Below are positions 15,265-22,834 of a stretch of 25,798 bases of DNA, piece after piece. The DNA comes from Erythrobacter sp. GTDB taxonomy: Bacteria; Pseudomonadota; Alphaproteobacteria; Sphingomonadales; Sphingomonadaceae. Made by a program: the position numbers and the translations under genes. The notes under the pieces were generated by a model. It made no database searches. It was not told the DNA's origin and saw nothing but the letters and a program-made list of their open reading frames with translations. Within the stretch, counting starts at the first letter, position 1. Each line of letters starts with the position of its first letter. The stretch is from NCBI GenBank assembly GCA_002695185.1, contig NZOF01000178.1:1-25798 (forward strand), read 5' to 3'.

Positions 15265-16182
15265 ATGTCCGAACCCGCCGCTCCTACCGATATCGTCCCC
15301 GACACAGAACATCGCGGCCTGGTCGCGCGCCTGCCGCAGCGGCCACGCGATCTGGCGCAACTGGCGCGGTTCGATCGGCCGATCGGCTGGTGGCTGCTTT
15401 TCTGGCCCTGCGTATGGGGTGTCTGGCTCGCAGGCGCAGGCTGGCAGTGGGCACTGCTCGGCTGGATGCTGCTGGGCAGCATAGCCATGCGCGGGGCGGG
15501 CTGTGTCTATAACGATATCGTCGATGCCAAGCTGGACCGACAGGTTGCGCGCACTGCCAGCCGCCCGGTCGCCAGCGGGCGAGTGTCGAAGAAGCTGGCC
15601 TGGGGCTGGCTTCTCGCCCTGAGTTTCGTGGGGCTTGTGGTCCTGCTGCAATTGCGCATCGAGGCGCAGATCGTGGCCTTGGCGAGCCTCGTGCTGGTGG
15701 CTGCCTATCCCTTCATGAAACGCATCACCTGGTGGCCGCAGGCCTGGCTCGGCCTCGTTTTTACATGGGGGCTGCTGGTGGGCTGGACCCAGCTGCGGAC
15801 CGACAATCTCGACGCGCTTGCCGCCATGTACGCCGGGGCCGCCCTGTGGGTGATCGGCTATGACACGATCTATGCGATGCAGGACCGCGAGGATGACGCC
15901 CTGGTGGGTATCCGGTCGTCCGCGCTGAGGCTGGGAGGGCAGGTGAAGGGCGGCGTTGCCTTGTTCTACGCTGGCGCGGTCGCCTTATGGGCGCTGGCCT
16001 TCTGGCTCTATCGCGCGGATTGGATTGCCCTGCTCGCGCTGATTCCTGCAGCGGGTCATCTCGCCTGGCAGGTTGCGACGCTCGACGGCTCGGATGCAGG
16101 CAACCCGCTCGAACGTTTCCGGTCCAATCGCTGGGCTGGCGCGCTGGTGGCGGCCGCGTGCTTCGTGGTGGGGAATGCCTGA
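15265..16182 (+). CDS. ubiA: 4-hydroxybenzoate polyprenyltransferase UbiA
   Basis: 305-residue inner-membrane enzyme that attaches the polyprenyl tail to 4-hydroxybenzoate in ubiquinone synthesis. Both Asp-rich motifs are intact: YNDIVDAKLDRQVARTASRP (Asn83, Asp84, Asp87, Asp91) and DTIYAMQDREDDALVGIRS. Eight or so hydrophobic helices fill the rest. ATG 15265 is supported by GGAG 7 bp upstream; the longer frame from 15217 would add 16 polar residues. The stop overlaps the next start by one base (TGATG), suggesting coupled translation of ubiA, the SRAP gene and trmL. Confidence 0.95.
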   Translation: MSEPAAPTDIVPDTEHRGLVARLPQRPRDLAQLARFDRPIGWWLLFWPCVWGVWLAGAGWQWALLGWMLLGSIAMRGAGCVYNDIVDAKLDRQVARTASRPVASGRVSKKLAWGWLLALSFVGLVVLLQLRIEAQIVALASLVLVAAYPFMKRITWWPQAWLGLVFTWGLLVGWTQLRTDNLDALAAMYAGAALWVIGYDTIYAMQDREDDALVGIRSSALRLGGQVKGGVALFYAGAVALWALAFWLYRADWIALLALIPAAGHLAWQVATLDGSDAGNPLERFRSNRWAGALVAAACFVVGNA

Positions 16183-16802
16183 TGTGCAATCTCTACCGCA
16201 TGACCAAGAACAAGAACGAGGTCGCCGCCTGGTTCAGCGCCGCGGACGAACTGGGCGGGGCGAACTTCGGTGACGAGGTTTTTCCGGGCTATCCCGGGGC
16301 GGTGGTGGCGGAAGGCAAGCTCACGCAAATGAATTGGGGCTTTCCTCTCGTGATGACGGGGAAGAGCGGCAAGACGCTGAAACCCAAACCCGTCAACAAC
16401 GCGCGTACCGACAAGCTTGGCACCGCCTTCTGGCGCTCCAGCTTCGAGGATCGGCGCTGCCTGATCCCGGTAACGGCCTGGGCCGAGGCAGAGGGCGTGG
16501 CAGGCAGCAAGACCCGCACCTGGCTCACGCGCCCCGATGCGGAGCTGTTTGCGATCGCAGGCATCTGGCGCAATTCGGATGAGTGGGGGCCGTGCTATTC
16601 CATGGTGATGACCGACGCCTGCGGTACAGCAGCGGAATGCCACACCCGCATGCCTGTCCTCCTTGCCGATTCCGACCTCGCGAGATGGACCGGCGGCACA
16701 CCCGACGAAGCGTTTACTCTGTGTCAGCCTTGGGAAGGCGAGCTTGCACTCGACCGGACGCCGGAGCCATGGTCAGGCCGCGGACAGATGGGATTGCTCT
16801 GA
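16182..16802 (+). CDS. SRAP-domain protein (HMCES/YedK family)
   Basis: 206-residue protein of the SOS response-associated peptidase family. These proteins form a thiazolidine DNA-protein crosslink with abasic sites in single-stranded DNA through Cys2, which shields them from cleavage. Here the start MCNLYRM exposes Cys2 after Met removal, and the other active-site residues are present: Asn73 in VNNAR, Glu102 in LIPVTAWAEAEG (replacing the usual GFYEW surroundings but keeping the Glu) and His154 in CHTRMPVLL. ATG 16182 is fixed by the need for Met-Cys; an upstream extension would destroy it. It overlaps the ubiA stop by one base and is followed by trmL after one base. Confidence 0.93.
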   Translation: MCNLYRMTKNKNEVAAWFSAADELGGANFGDEVFPGYPGAVVAEGKLTQMNWGFPLVMTGKSGKTLKPKPVNNARTDKLGTAFWRSSFEDRRCLIPVTAWAEAEGVAGSKTRTWLTRPDAELFAIAGIWRNSDEWGPCYSMVMTDACGTAAECHTRMPVLLADSDLARWTGGTPDEAFTLCQPWEGELALDRTPEPWSGRGQMGLL

Positions 16803-16803
16803 C

Positions 16804-17256
16804 ATGCGAATAGCCTTGTTCGAACCCGAAATCGCCGGGAATGTCGGCGCAGTCATGCGGCTTGGCGCATGCATGGGCGCCGGAGTCGATTTGATCGAGC
16901 CGCTTGGCTTCCCTTGGGACGACAAGCGCGTGCGCCGTGCGGCCATGGATTATATCGACCACGTGGAAGTGGTCCGGCATTCCTCGTTCGAGGCGTTCCG
17001 CGAGGCCCGGCAGGGCAGCCGCCTCGTGCTCTTCACCACGCGCGCCACGCAATCGTCCTACGATTTCGAATATCGGGCGGATGACATATTGCTGTTCGGC
17101 AAGGAAAGCGCCGGGGTCACCGACGTTGTGCGCGCATCGGTCGACGCGAGTGTGCGCCTCCCGATGCGGCCGCAGGTGCGCTCGCTCAACCTCGCGACGA
17201 GTGCGGCAATCGCCCTGACCGAGGCTTTGCGGCAGACCGCGACCCTTCCGGCCTAG
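16804..17256 (+). CDS. trmL: tRNA (cytidine/uridine(34)-2'-O)-methyltransferase TrmL
   Basis: 150-residue minimal SPOUT methyltransferase that 2'-O-methylates the wobble base of leucine tRNAs. It starts MRIALFEPEIAGNVGAVMRLGA, with LIEPLGF, the knot segments LLFGKESAGV and VRLPMRPQVRSLNLATSAAI, all TrmL signatures, and the length fits (about 157 in E. coli). It begins one base after the SRAP stop, so ubiA-SRAP-trmL reads as one operon. A longer frame from 16663 overlaps the SRAP gene and is not supported. After it, G4-C4-G4 blocks (17277-17300) can form alternative small hairpins but without a T-run. Confidence 0.94.
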   Translation: MRIALFEPEIAGNVGAVMRLGACMGAGVDLIEPLGFPWDDKRVRRAAMDYIDHVEVVRHSSFEAFREARQGSRLVLFTTRATQSSYDFEYRADDILLFGKESAGVTDVVRASVDASVRLPMRPQVRSLNLATSAAIALTEALRQTATLPA

Positions 17257-17315
17257 CATTGAGCTGAGGCTTCCTGGGGGTAGACCCCGCAAACAAGGGG
17301 CGGCGCAGGATCATC

Positions 17316-17687
17316 TCATTCATAGCTGATCACCTCGAATTCGATGCCGTCCCAATCAAAGAAATAGAACCGCTTGCCCGGCTCGTAATCATCATGGCCA
17401 AATGGTTCGAGACCGTGCCGTTTGACGATGGCTTCCGCAGCATCGAGATCGGAAACGGTGAAGGCCAGATGGTTGAGCGGGTTGCCCTTGGCGTATCCTC
17501 CCGAAACGTGATCGCCGGTATATAAAGCGATATAATTGTGGTCCGCACCGACATGGACCGAGCGGCCGTATTTCATCGAAGGGCCGCGCCAGCGCTCTTT
17601 CCAGCCCAGCATTTCGATCAGCAATGCAGCGCTGCGTTCGGGATCGGTTACCGAGATATTGGCGTGTTCGAGGCGTCCGGTAGGCAT
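17316..17687 (-). CDS. VOC-family (glyoxalase/dioxygenase-fold) protein
   Basis: 123-residue single vicinal-oxygen-chelate domain of two beta-alpha-beta-beta-beta modules. Likely metal ligands are His8 (LEHANISV), His73 (LNHLAFTV) and Glu118 in the end motif DWDGIEFEV. Members include glyoxalase I, bleomycin-binding proteins and ring-cleaving dioxygenases; nothing here fixes the substrate. The start has a strong AAAGGAGA ribosome binding site. It is transcribed divergently from soxR, and its promoter carries the SoxR box, so it is the best candidate SoxR target in the window and may help detoxify redox-cycling compounds or their products. Confidence 0.87.
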   Translation of the reverse strand: MPTGRLEHANISVTDPERSAALLIEMLGWKERWRGPSMKYGRSVHVGADHNYIALYTGDHVSGGYAKGNPLNHLAFTVSDLDAAEAIVKRHGLEPFGHDDYEPGKRFYFFDWDGIEFEVISYE

Positions 17688-17755
17688 TGTGCATCTCCTT
17701 TAGTTGGCGCCGTGCTCTCCCGATTGGAGAGGCTGCGACGAAAGCGATGCACCAC

Positions 17756-17786
17756 TCTATGCAACCTAAAGCTGACTTGAGGTCAA
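17756..17786 (-). promoter_or_regulatory. SoxR box within a 19-bp-spaced promoter of the VOC gene
   Basis: CCTAAAGCTGACTTGAGG at 17765-17782 matches the palindromic SoxR-box consensus CCTCAAGTTAACTTGAGG at 15 of 18 positions. On the minus strand it lies between TTGACC (-35, 17786-17781) and CATAGA (-10, 17761-17756), with a spacer of exactly 19 bp, the overlong spacing that MerR-type activators such as SoxR correct by distorting DNA. The promoter reads toward the VOC gene, with a predicted leader of about 60 nt. The site is 31 bp before the soxR start, so autoregulation is also possible. Confidence 0.8.
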
Positions 17787-17813
17787 GCACGAATGAATCT
17801 ATCAGCGTGATTG

Positions 17814-18251
17814 ATGAAAGCGAACGACCTTCTGCCCATTGGCGATCTCGCCCGCCGCACCGGCCTCTCCGTGTCCGCAATCAGATATTATGAGGAAAAG
17901 GGGCTGGTCGAAGCCCTGCGCACGCGCGGCAACCAGCGCCGATTTTTGCGGAGCGACATCCGGCGGTTGAGCTTTATCCTGATTGCCCAGCAGCTTGGGC
18001 TGTCGCTCGACGAAATCGAGGCATGCCTGGCCGCGCTGCCGCAGGGGCGCACCCCCAATGCCGCCGACTGGGAAAACATCAGTGGCGAGATACGCCTCCG
18101 GATCGATGCGCGGATCGCCTCGCTCGAAAAGATGCGCGAGGATCTGGACGGTTGTATCGGCTGCGGCTGCCTGTCGCTGAAAAAATGCGCGCTCTACAAT
18201 CCGCAAGACGAATGGGGAAAGACGGGCAGCGGGCCGCGGGTCTTGCGATAG
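17814..18251 (+). CDS. soxR: Redox-sensitive transcriptional activator SoxR
   Basis: 145-residue MerR-family regulator. Residues 5-30 are the winged helix-turn-helix (PIGDLARRTGLSVSAIRYYEEKGL), followed by the dimerisation helix, and Cys114, Cys117, Cys119 and Cys125 in CIGCGCLSLKKC form the CX2CXCX5C [2Fe-2S] motif that defines SoxR. The cluster is oxidised by redox-active compounds such as phenazines and quinones, switching on target promoters. ATG 17814 gives the normal N-terminus; a TTG directly before it is unlikely. No soxS is present, as usual outside enterobacteria, so SoxR probably acts directly on targets such as the divergent VOC gene. msrQ starts 34 bp downstream on the same strand. 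Confidence 0.95.
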   Translation: MKANDLLPIGDLARRTGLSVSAIRYYEEKGLVEALRTRGNQRRFLRSDIRRLSFILIAQQLGLSLDEIEACLAALPQGRTPNAADWENISGEIRLRIDARIASLEKMREDLDGCIGCGCLSLKKCALYNPQDEWGKTGSGPRVLR

Positions 18252-18285
18252 GGCGGCCATGCCAGCATAGCGCCGGCCCCATTGC

Positions 18286-18885
18286 ATGATCGGAAGTGAA
18301 TTGACGTCAGCTTTGAAATCCCGCCCGTTTCTCTGGTTTGTCCTGGCCCTGCCGGGGCTGTGGATCGTATGGCGCTGGGTCTTCACGCCCGAAGCTTATG
18401 GCTATGGTCATGCAATCGGCGATACGGGCGACTGGGCGGCGTGGCTGCTGCTGGTGACTTTGGCGGTGACGCCGGTTCGCCTGCTCTTCCGCCGGCAAAA
18501 ATGGGCGCAATGGCTGATGAAACGCCGCCGCGATCTGGGCGTGGCGAGCTTCGGCTATGCGCTCATGCATACCGTGATCTATCTCTGGAAGAAAGGCTCG
18601 GCAGAGCTTGTGCTGGCGGAACTGGACCAGACATTCATCGTGGTGGGCTGGCTGGCGTTTGCCCTGTTCCTGCCGCTGGCAATCACATCGAACGATGCTT
18701 CCATGCGGGCGCTGAAGCGGCGCTGGAAGACGCTGCACCGGCTGGTCTATCCGGCGGCGATACTCACCTTCCTGCACTGGGTATGGTCGGCTTTCGACCC
18801 GACCACGGCCTGGATCCACGTGGGTATCCTGGCCGCGATCGAGCTGATCCGGATTGGTATCCAGCTACGTCAGAGAGTGACGTAA
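18286..18885 (+). CDS. msrQ: Heme-binding membrane subunit MsrQ (YedZ/ferric-reductase-like)
   Basis: 199-residue inner-membrane protein with about six helices. Conserved histidines suitable for heme ligation are His95 (YALMHTVIYLW), His151 (LHRLVYP) and His164 (LTFLHWVWS); VTLAVTPVRLLF and KRRRDLGVASFGYALMH are typical MsrQ segments. MsrQ passes electrons from the quinone pool or flavin to the periplasmic methionine-sulfoxide reductase MsrP, which repairs oxidised envelope proteins. No msrP is in this window, so the partner is elsewhere or this protein works alone. It follows soxR closely and may be cotranscribed. Its last 16 bases overlap the end of the convergent lipoprotein gene. Confidence 0.88.
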   Translation: MIGSELTSALKSRPFLWFVLALPGLWIVWRWVFTPEAYGYGHAIGDTGDWAAWLLLVTLAVTPVRLLFRRQKWAQWLMKRRRDLGVASFGYALMHTVIYLWKKGSAELVLAELDQTFIVVGWLAFALFLPLAITSNDASMRALKRRWKTLHRLVYPAAILTFLHWVWSAFDPTTAWIHVGILAAIELIRIGIQLRQRVT

Positions 18886-19376
18886 TTGCGGAAGCGGGCA
18901 ACTTCCGCTTCGTCGACATACTTGCCGATTTCGCGATCGAATTCGTTCATGTCCTCGTAGGGGCGATATTCCATGAACTCGTGCTCCATCTTTTCGGTCA
19001 TGCCGGGGATGAGCTTGATGTCGGCTTCGCTGCCGGTGTTGAGGTTGACCGGCACGAACAGCGTTTCGCGAACTGTTGCAGCCTGTTCTTCGGTAAGGCT
19101 GCCCATCAGGACTTCGTTGAAAGCGCTGACATTGTCATAGGGCTGACCGGCCACGATGGCGGCTGCCAGTTCGGGGGTTACGCCGTCCATTGCAGAAAGC
19201 TGTTCTTCGGTCGCCGTATTGGCGTCCATCACCGTGCTTTCAGTCGCAGTGTCGGCCACATCCGCTGCCGGAGCGTCTACCGTTGCGGTGTCGTCGGTCG
19301 CTTCTTCATTGGCGCCCGAGCAGGCGGCAAGGGCAAGTGCGGAACCCGCAAGGGCGGCGAAAGTCAGTTTACGCAT
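18870..19376 (-). CDS. Lipoprotein with tandem ComEA-like helix-hairpin-helix repeats
   Basis: 168 residues. A lipoprotein signal peptide ends at Cys19 (ALALAACSGA). Residues about 20-50 are an acidic Ala/Thr/Asp linker. Then two repeats follow the ComEA helix-hairpin-helix pattern (vNiNtAs.eeL..lpGi....A..Ii..R): DANTATEEQLSAMDGVTPEL and VNLNTGSEADIKLIPGMTEK, each with a trailing helix. ComEA-like domains bind DNA in competence proteins, but the first repeat here has an acidic hairpin (MDGVTP), so DNA binding is doubtful. ATG 19376 is chosen because GAGG lies 7 bp upstream; ATG 19382 would be only about 2 bp from it. It lies 83 bp downstream of sixA. Location: inner or outer membrane, periplasmic side; function unknown. 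Confidence 0.82.
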   Translation of the reverse strand: MRKLTFAALAGSALALAACSGANEEATDDTATVDAPAADVADTATESTVMDANTATEEQLSAMDGVTPELAAAIVAGQPYDNVSAFNEVLMGSLTEEQAATVRETLFVPVNLNTGSEADIKLIPGMTEKMEHEFMEYRPYEDMNEFDREIGKYVDEAEVARFRNYVTL

Positions 19377-19430
19377 TTTCATTCCTCTTATTGCGAAGGG
19401 CTCGCATTAGCAGGTTGAATGCGTTTTGAA

Positions 19431-19449
19431 AGGGAAGTCTTTCCCTCTG
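19431..19449 (-). terminator. Possible weak terminator after sixA
   Basis: AGGGAA (19431-19436) and TTCCCT (19441-19446) make a 6-bp stem with a 4-nt loop. Read on the minus strand it is followed by TTTCAAAA, only a short T-run. It lies between sixA and the HhH lipoprotein gene and may separate or attenuate their transcripts. Confidence 0.3.
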
Positions 19450-19459
19450 GCACGGCTTT

Positions 19460-19987
19460 TCAGAATTCGGGGCCGAGTTCGGGATCGAGATCGCGCGGGC
19501 GGGCGAAATGGACGAGCTTTCCGCATCCTTCGCGAAGCTGCGACCAATCGTCGATATCGAGTTCGAAGACGGCGAAACTGGCGGTGGGGAATTTCACCTT
19601 CGCTTCATCGAACAGGGCGTTTTCGTTCCTCGGCGCCACCAGTTCGAATACCATGTCGCCGAGGCCCGGATTATGGCCCGCGACGAGCAGCGATCCGGCC
19701 TCTTCGGCGGTCTCGCCGATGACATCCATGATGGTTTCCGTGCTGGCGAGATAGAGGCGATCGTTCCATTCGGGCGAAGGTCCGATGGCGGCCTGTTCCA
19801 GCGTGGTCTTCACCCGCTGCGCCGGACTGGCGACCAGCCTGTCCCACTTCACGCCGTGATCGCGGATATGCTGGCCGATCAGTTCCGCGCCCTTGCAGCC
19901 GCGCTGGTTCAGACCGCGGTCGAAATCGCGCTTGTCGCTCTGGCCCCAGTCGGACTTGGCGTGCCGCAGCAACCCGAGGATCTTCAC
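19460..19987 (-). CDS. sixA: Histidine phosphatase family protein, SixA-like
   Basis: 175-residue phosphatase of the RHG branch. The nucleophilic His9 lies in LLRHAKSDW, the second catalytic histidine is His105 in VAGHNPGLGD, and SPAQRVKTTLEQ carries the phosphate-binding Arg. The RHAKS form is typical of SixA, which removes phosphate from phosphohistidine on signalling or PTS proteins. The substrate in this organism is not known. Its ATG overlaps the stop of the upstream helicase gene as ATGA, implying translational coupling. Confidence 0.88.
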   Translation of the reverse strand: MKILGLLRHAKSDWGQSDKRDFDRGLNQRGCKGAELIGQHIRDHGVKWDRLVASPAQRVKTTLEQAAIGPSPEWNDRLYLASTETIMDVIGETAEEAGSLLVAGHNPGLGDMVFELVAPRNENALFDEAKVKFPTASFAVFELDIDDWSQLREGCGKLVHFARPRDLDPELGPEF

Positions 19988-22734
19988 GATTCTTCCTTTT
20001 CCGCTTGAGCCGGTTCGGCAGTGGAATCGCCTCCAACACCGTTCGCCACGCGCTGTAAAGCTTCCGCAAGCGTCAGGCGTATGACGGGCGTGCCTTCGGG
20101 AAAGGCCGACAGCAGGCGGCTGGGGAAGGCTGGCGACAGGACGATGAAATGGCCCGAATCTTCTCGGCTGCGGATCAGGCGGCCGAACGCCTGTGCCAGC
20201 CGGGCGCGAATGATGCGGTCGTCGAAGCGCTTGGCTCCGCCTTCTTCCTCAGCCGCAGCCGCGCGGCGGGCCCGGTGCAGGATGGTGGGGCGGGGCCACG
20301 GCACGCTTTCCATGACAACGCAGCGCAGGCTGCGACCGGGAACGTCGACCCCGTCACGCAAGGCATCGGTGCCGAGCAGGCTGGCGCGCGCATCGTCGCG
20401 GAAAATATCGGTCAGCGTGCCCGTGTCGATCGGATCGACATGCTGGGCATAAAGCGGCAGGCCTTCGCGGGCGAGACGGTCGGCGATCCGGCCATAGACC
20501 GCCCGCATCCGGCGGATCGCCGTAAACAGGCCCAGCACGCCGCCACCGCATGCCTCGATCAGCCGGGCATAGGCACCGGCAAGAGCGGGAATATCGCCCC
20601 GCTTGATATCGGTGACGATCAGCACTTCGGCGCGGCCTGCATAGTCGAACGGGCTGTCCGCCTGCGCGGTCTTGGGCATGAGTTCGAGATGCGGCGCGCC
20701 GCTTTTGCTGATGGCATGTGGCCAGTCGGGCCCGGTCTCGTCCCGGTCGGTCAGCGTAGCGCTGGTGAGCATCACGCCATGCGCGGGCTCCAGCACAACC
20801 TTGGCGAATGGCTTCATCGGGTCGAGCCAGTGGCGATAAAGCCCGACATCGAATTCGCGCGCGTCGTTGCGATCCACCGCCAGCCAGTCGACGAATTCCG
20901 GATCCGCCGGTCCGCCCAGCCGCGACAGCAAGGCTTCCCATGCCGCGATCAGATCGATGCGCCAGCTGAGCGAATGCCGCGCGCCTTCGATCCGGGCGCG
21001 GCCCTGTCCGTCCAGCCAGTCGGGCGCATCTTCCAGCACGGCTTCCAGCCGCCCGGCCAGCTTGAGCAGCGGCGTGCGCAGCTGCGCCAGTGCCTGCGCG
21101 GCAGTGCCCGCGGCCTCAACTAGTTCGCCGGGAAGCTGCGAGGTTTCGGTCTCGATGCCGTAACCCGCCTCCTGCCCACTCTCATCGCGTGCGTAGGTCG
21201 TGGCGCGGACCTGTGCGAGCAGCGCCTCGAGCGGTCCCGAGGGCGCGTTTTCCGCCAGCCGCCCCAGCCAGCCGTCGGAAGGCAGGGCGTCGGCAGCCTC
21301 CACCGCGGCTTCCACAGCCTCGCCGCCAGCCTCGTCATAGCTGGCCACATCGGCAAGCCGCGCCGCCAGTCCGCGCCGCCGGCCGCGCGAATTACGCTCC
21401 GGCCCGATGATCCAGCGCCTCAGCTCGATCGCCTCCTGCCCGGTCAGCGCTGCGGAAAAGGTGCTGTCGGCGGCGTCGAACACGTGGTGCCCTTCGTCGA
21501 AGACGATGCGAGTAGGGCGGCTGGCAAGATCGCGCCCGCGCGCCGCATTGACCATCACCAGCGCATGATTGGCGATGACCAGATCGGCCTGCGCCGCATT
21601 GCGTGCACTGCGCTCGATGAAGCACTTCCGGTAATGCGGGCATCCGGCATAGACGCATTCGCCGCGCTGGTCGGTGAGGGCGGCAATCCCGCGCTTGCGG
21701 AACAGCGTGCCGAGCCAGCCGGGCAAATCCCCGCCGATCATGTCGCCATCCTGCGAATAAGCGGCCCAGCGCGCCACCAGATGCGCCAGGATCGCGGGCC
21801 GTCCGGAAAAGCCGCCTTGCAGCGCATCTTCCAGATTGAGCAGGCAGAGATAGTTCTCGCGCCCCTTGCGCACCACCACGGGCGGCGAGCCATCGGGGCG
21901 GGCGGCAGGCCAGGCCCGCGTGCTTTCACGGCGGAGCTGGCGCTGGAGGTTCTTGGTATAGGTGCTGACCCACACCGTCCCGCCCGACGCGCTCGCCCAG
22001 AGCGATGCCGGGGCGAGATAGCCCAGCGTCTTGCCAATCCCCGTCCCCGCCTGCGCCAGCAAGAGATGCGGGCGCTTCTGCCGGTCGCGCGGCGAAAAGA
22101 CGTGTCCCGCCCCGCGCGCGAACAGCCGCTGGCCCTCGCGCCGTTCCGCACCTTCGCCGGTCAGCCGTTCGAGATGCGCCTCGATCTCGGGCTCCTCGAT
22201 CAGGACTTGCGAGGGCTGGGGGCGTTCGGGCGTTTCCTCCCATTCGGGCAGCCGGGTAAACAGCCACTTCTCCGCCCGCTCCGGCTTGCGGATATGCGGG
22301 GCGAGCACATTGGCCCACGGCCAGCGCAGCCGGGTGAGCGATTGCAGCGAAGACCAGGCGCCTTCGCGCTCGGCCCAGTCATCGCTTTCGCAAGTGGTGA
22401 TCAGCGCGCCGGCGGCCTTCTGCAGCAGCAGGGGCACGCCCGCGTCATCTTCCGGTTCGTCCAGCCCCAGCGCATGCGCCAGCCCCTTGGGGGTGGGGAC
22501 GCAGAATTTCGCCGGGTGGACGAAGGCGAACAGCTCCAGCAAATCCAGCCCCGAAAGGTCGGGATAGCCCAGCCGGCTCGCCACCAGTGGCGCGTTCATC
22601 AGCAGCAGCGGCGTATCGGCGGCCGCCATCACCGCTTCGCCCTTGGAACAGCCGCGCGTCGCGCCATTGGCTTCGCGCAGCCAGGTTCCGGCATGGCTGG
22701 CGTGGAGGGAGGGCAGGGGCAGCGGCTGGCTCAC
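19984..22734 (-). CDS. dinG: DinG/XPD-like iron-sulfur ATP-dependent DNA helicase
   Basis: 916-residue superfamily 2 helicase, longer than E. coli DinG (716). An N-terminal extension of about 210 residues (NAPLVASRLGYPDLSGLDLL, VPTPKGLAHALG) of unknown role precedes the core. Walker A is AGTGIGKT (229-236); the [4Fe-4S] cysteines fit Cys297, Cys360, Cys365 and Cys371; the Walker B box is DEGH (413-416) in place of DEAH; and motif VI is QAFGRLIRSREDSGH near the C-terminus. Such helicases unwind 5' to 3' and resolve R-loops or G-quadruplexes. The start is GTG 22734 without a clear ribosome binding site; an internal start is possible. It overlaps sixA by 4 bp. Confidence 0.88.
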   Translation of the reverse strand: MSQPLPLPSLHASHAGTWLREANGATRGCSKGEAVMAAADTPLLLMNAPLVASRLGYPDLSGLDLLELFAFVHPAKFCVPTPKGLAHALGLDEPEDDAGVPLLLQKAAGALITTCESDDWAEREGAWSSLQSLTRLRWPWANVLAPHIRKPERAEKWLFTRLPEWEETPERPQPSQVLIEEPEIEAHLERLTGEGAERREGQRLFARGAGHVFSPRDRQKRPHLLLAQAGTGIGKTLGYLAPASLWASASGGTVWVSTYTKNLQRQLRRESTRAWPAARPDGSPPVVVRKGRENYLCLLNLEDALQGGFSGRPAILAHLVARWAAYSQDGDMIGGDLPGWLGTLFRKRGIAALTDQRGECVYAGCPHYRKCFIERSARNAAQADLVIANHALVMVNAARGRDLASRPTRIVFDEGHHVFDAADSTFSAALTGQEAIELRRWIIGPERNSRGRRRGLAARLADVASYDEAGGEAVEAAVEAADALPSDGWLGRLAENAPSGPLEALLAQVRATTYARDESGQEAGYGIETETSQLPGELVEAAGTAAQALAQLRTPLLKLAGRLEAVLEDAPDWLDGQGRARIEGARHSLSWRIDLIAAWEALLSRLGGPADPEFVDWLAVDRNDAREFDVGLYRHWLDPMKPFAKVVLEPAHGVMLTSATLTDRDETGPDWPHAISKSGAPHLELMPKTAQADSPFDYAGRAEVLIVTDIKRGDIPALAGAYARLIEACGGGVLGLFTAIRRMRAVYGRIADRLAREGLPLYAQHVDPIDTGTLTDIFRDDARASLLGTDALRDGVDVPGRSLRCVVMESVPWPRPTILHRARRAAAAEEEGGAKRFDDRIIRARLAQAFGRLIRSREDSGHFIVLSPAFPSRLLSAFPEGTPVIRLTLAEALQRVANGVGGDSTAEPAQAEKEES

Positions 22735-22834
22735 GAAAGCGCGTTAGAACACAAACGGAACGGGGGGCAAGAGGCGCACAGGCGAAGTTTCTTTCGCACT
22801 TGCAGCATAAACGCCGATCCCATAGCCTTCGCCC

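Noticed and set aside
17277..17300. Alternating GGGG/CCCC/GGGG blocks between trmL and the VOC gene as an attenuator-like switch
   Set aside because: The blocks are only four bases, no T-run follows, and the region is merely between two converging stops; chance is the simpler explanation.
18360..19418. 352-codon plus-strand frame spanning msrQ and the HhH lipoprotein gene
   Set aside because: Out of frame with msrQ and antisense to the lipoprotein gene, both of which have convincing motifs and signals.
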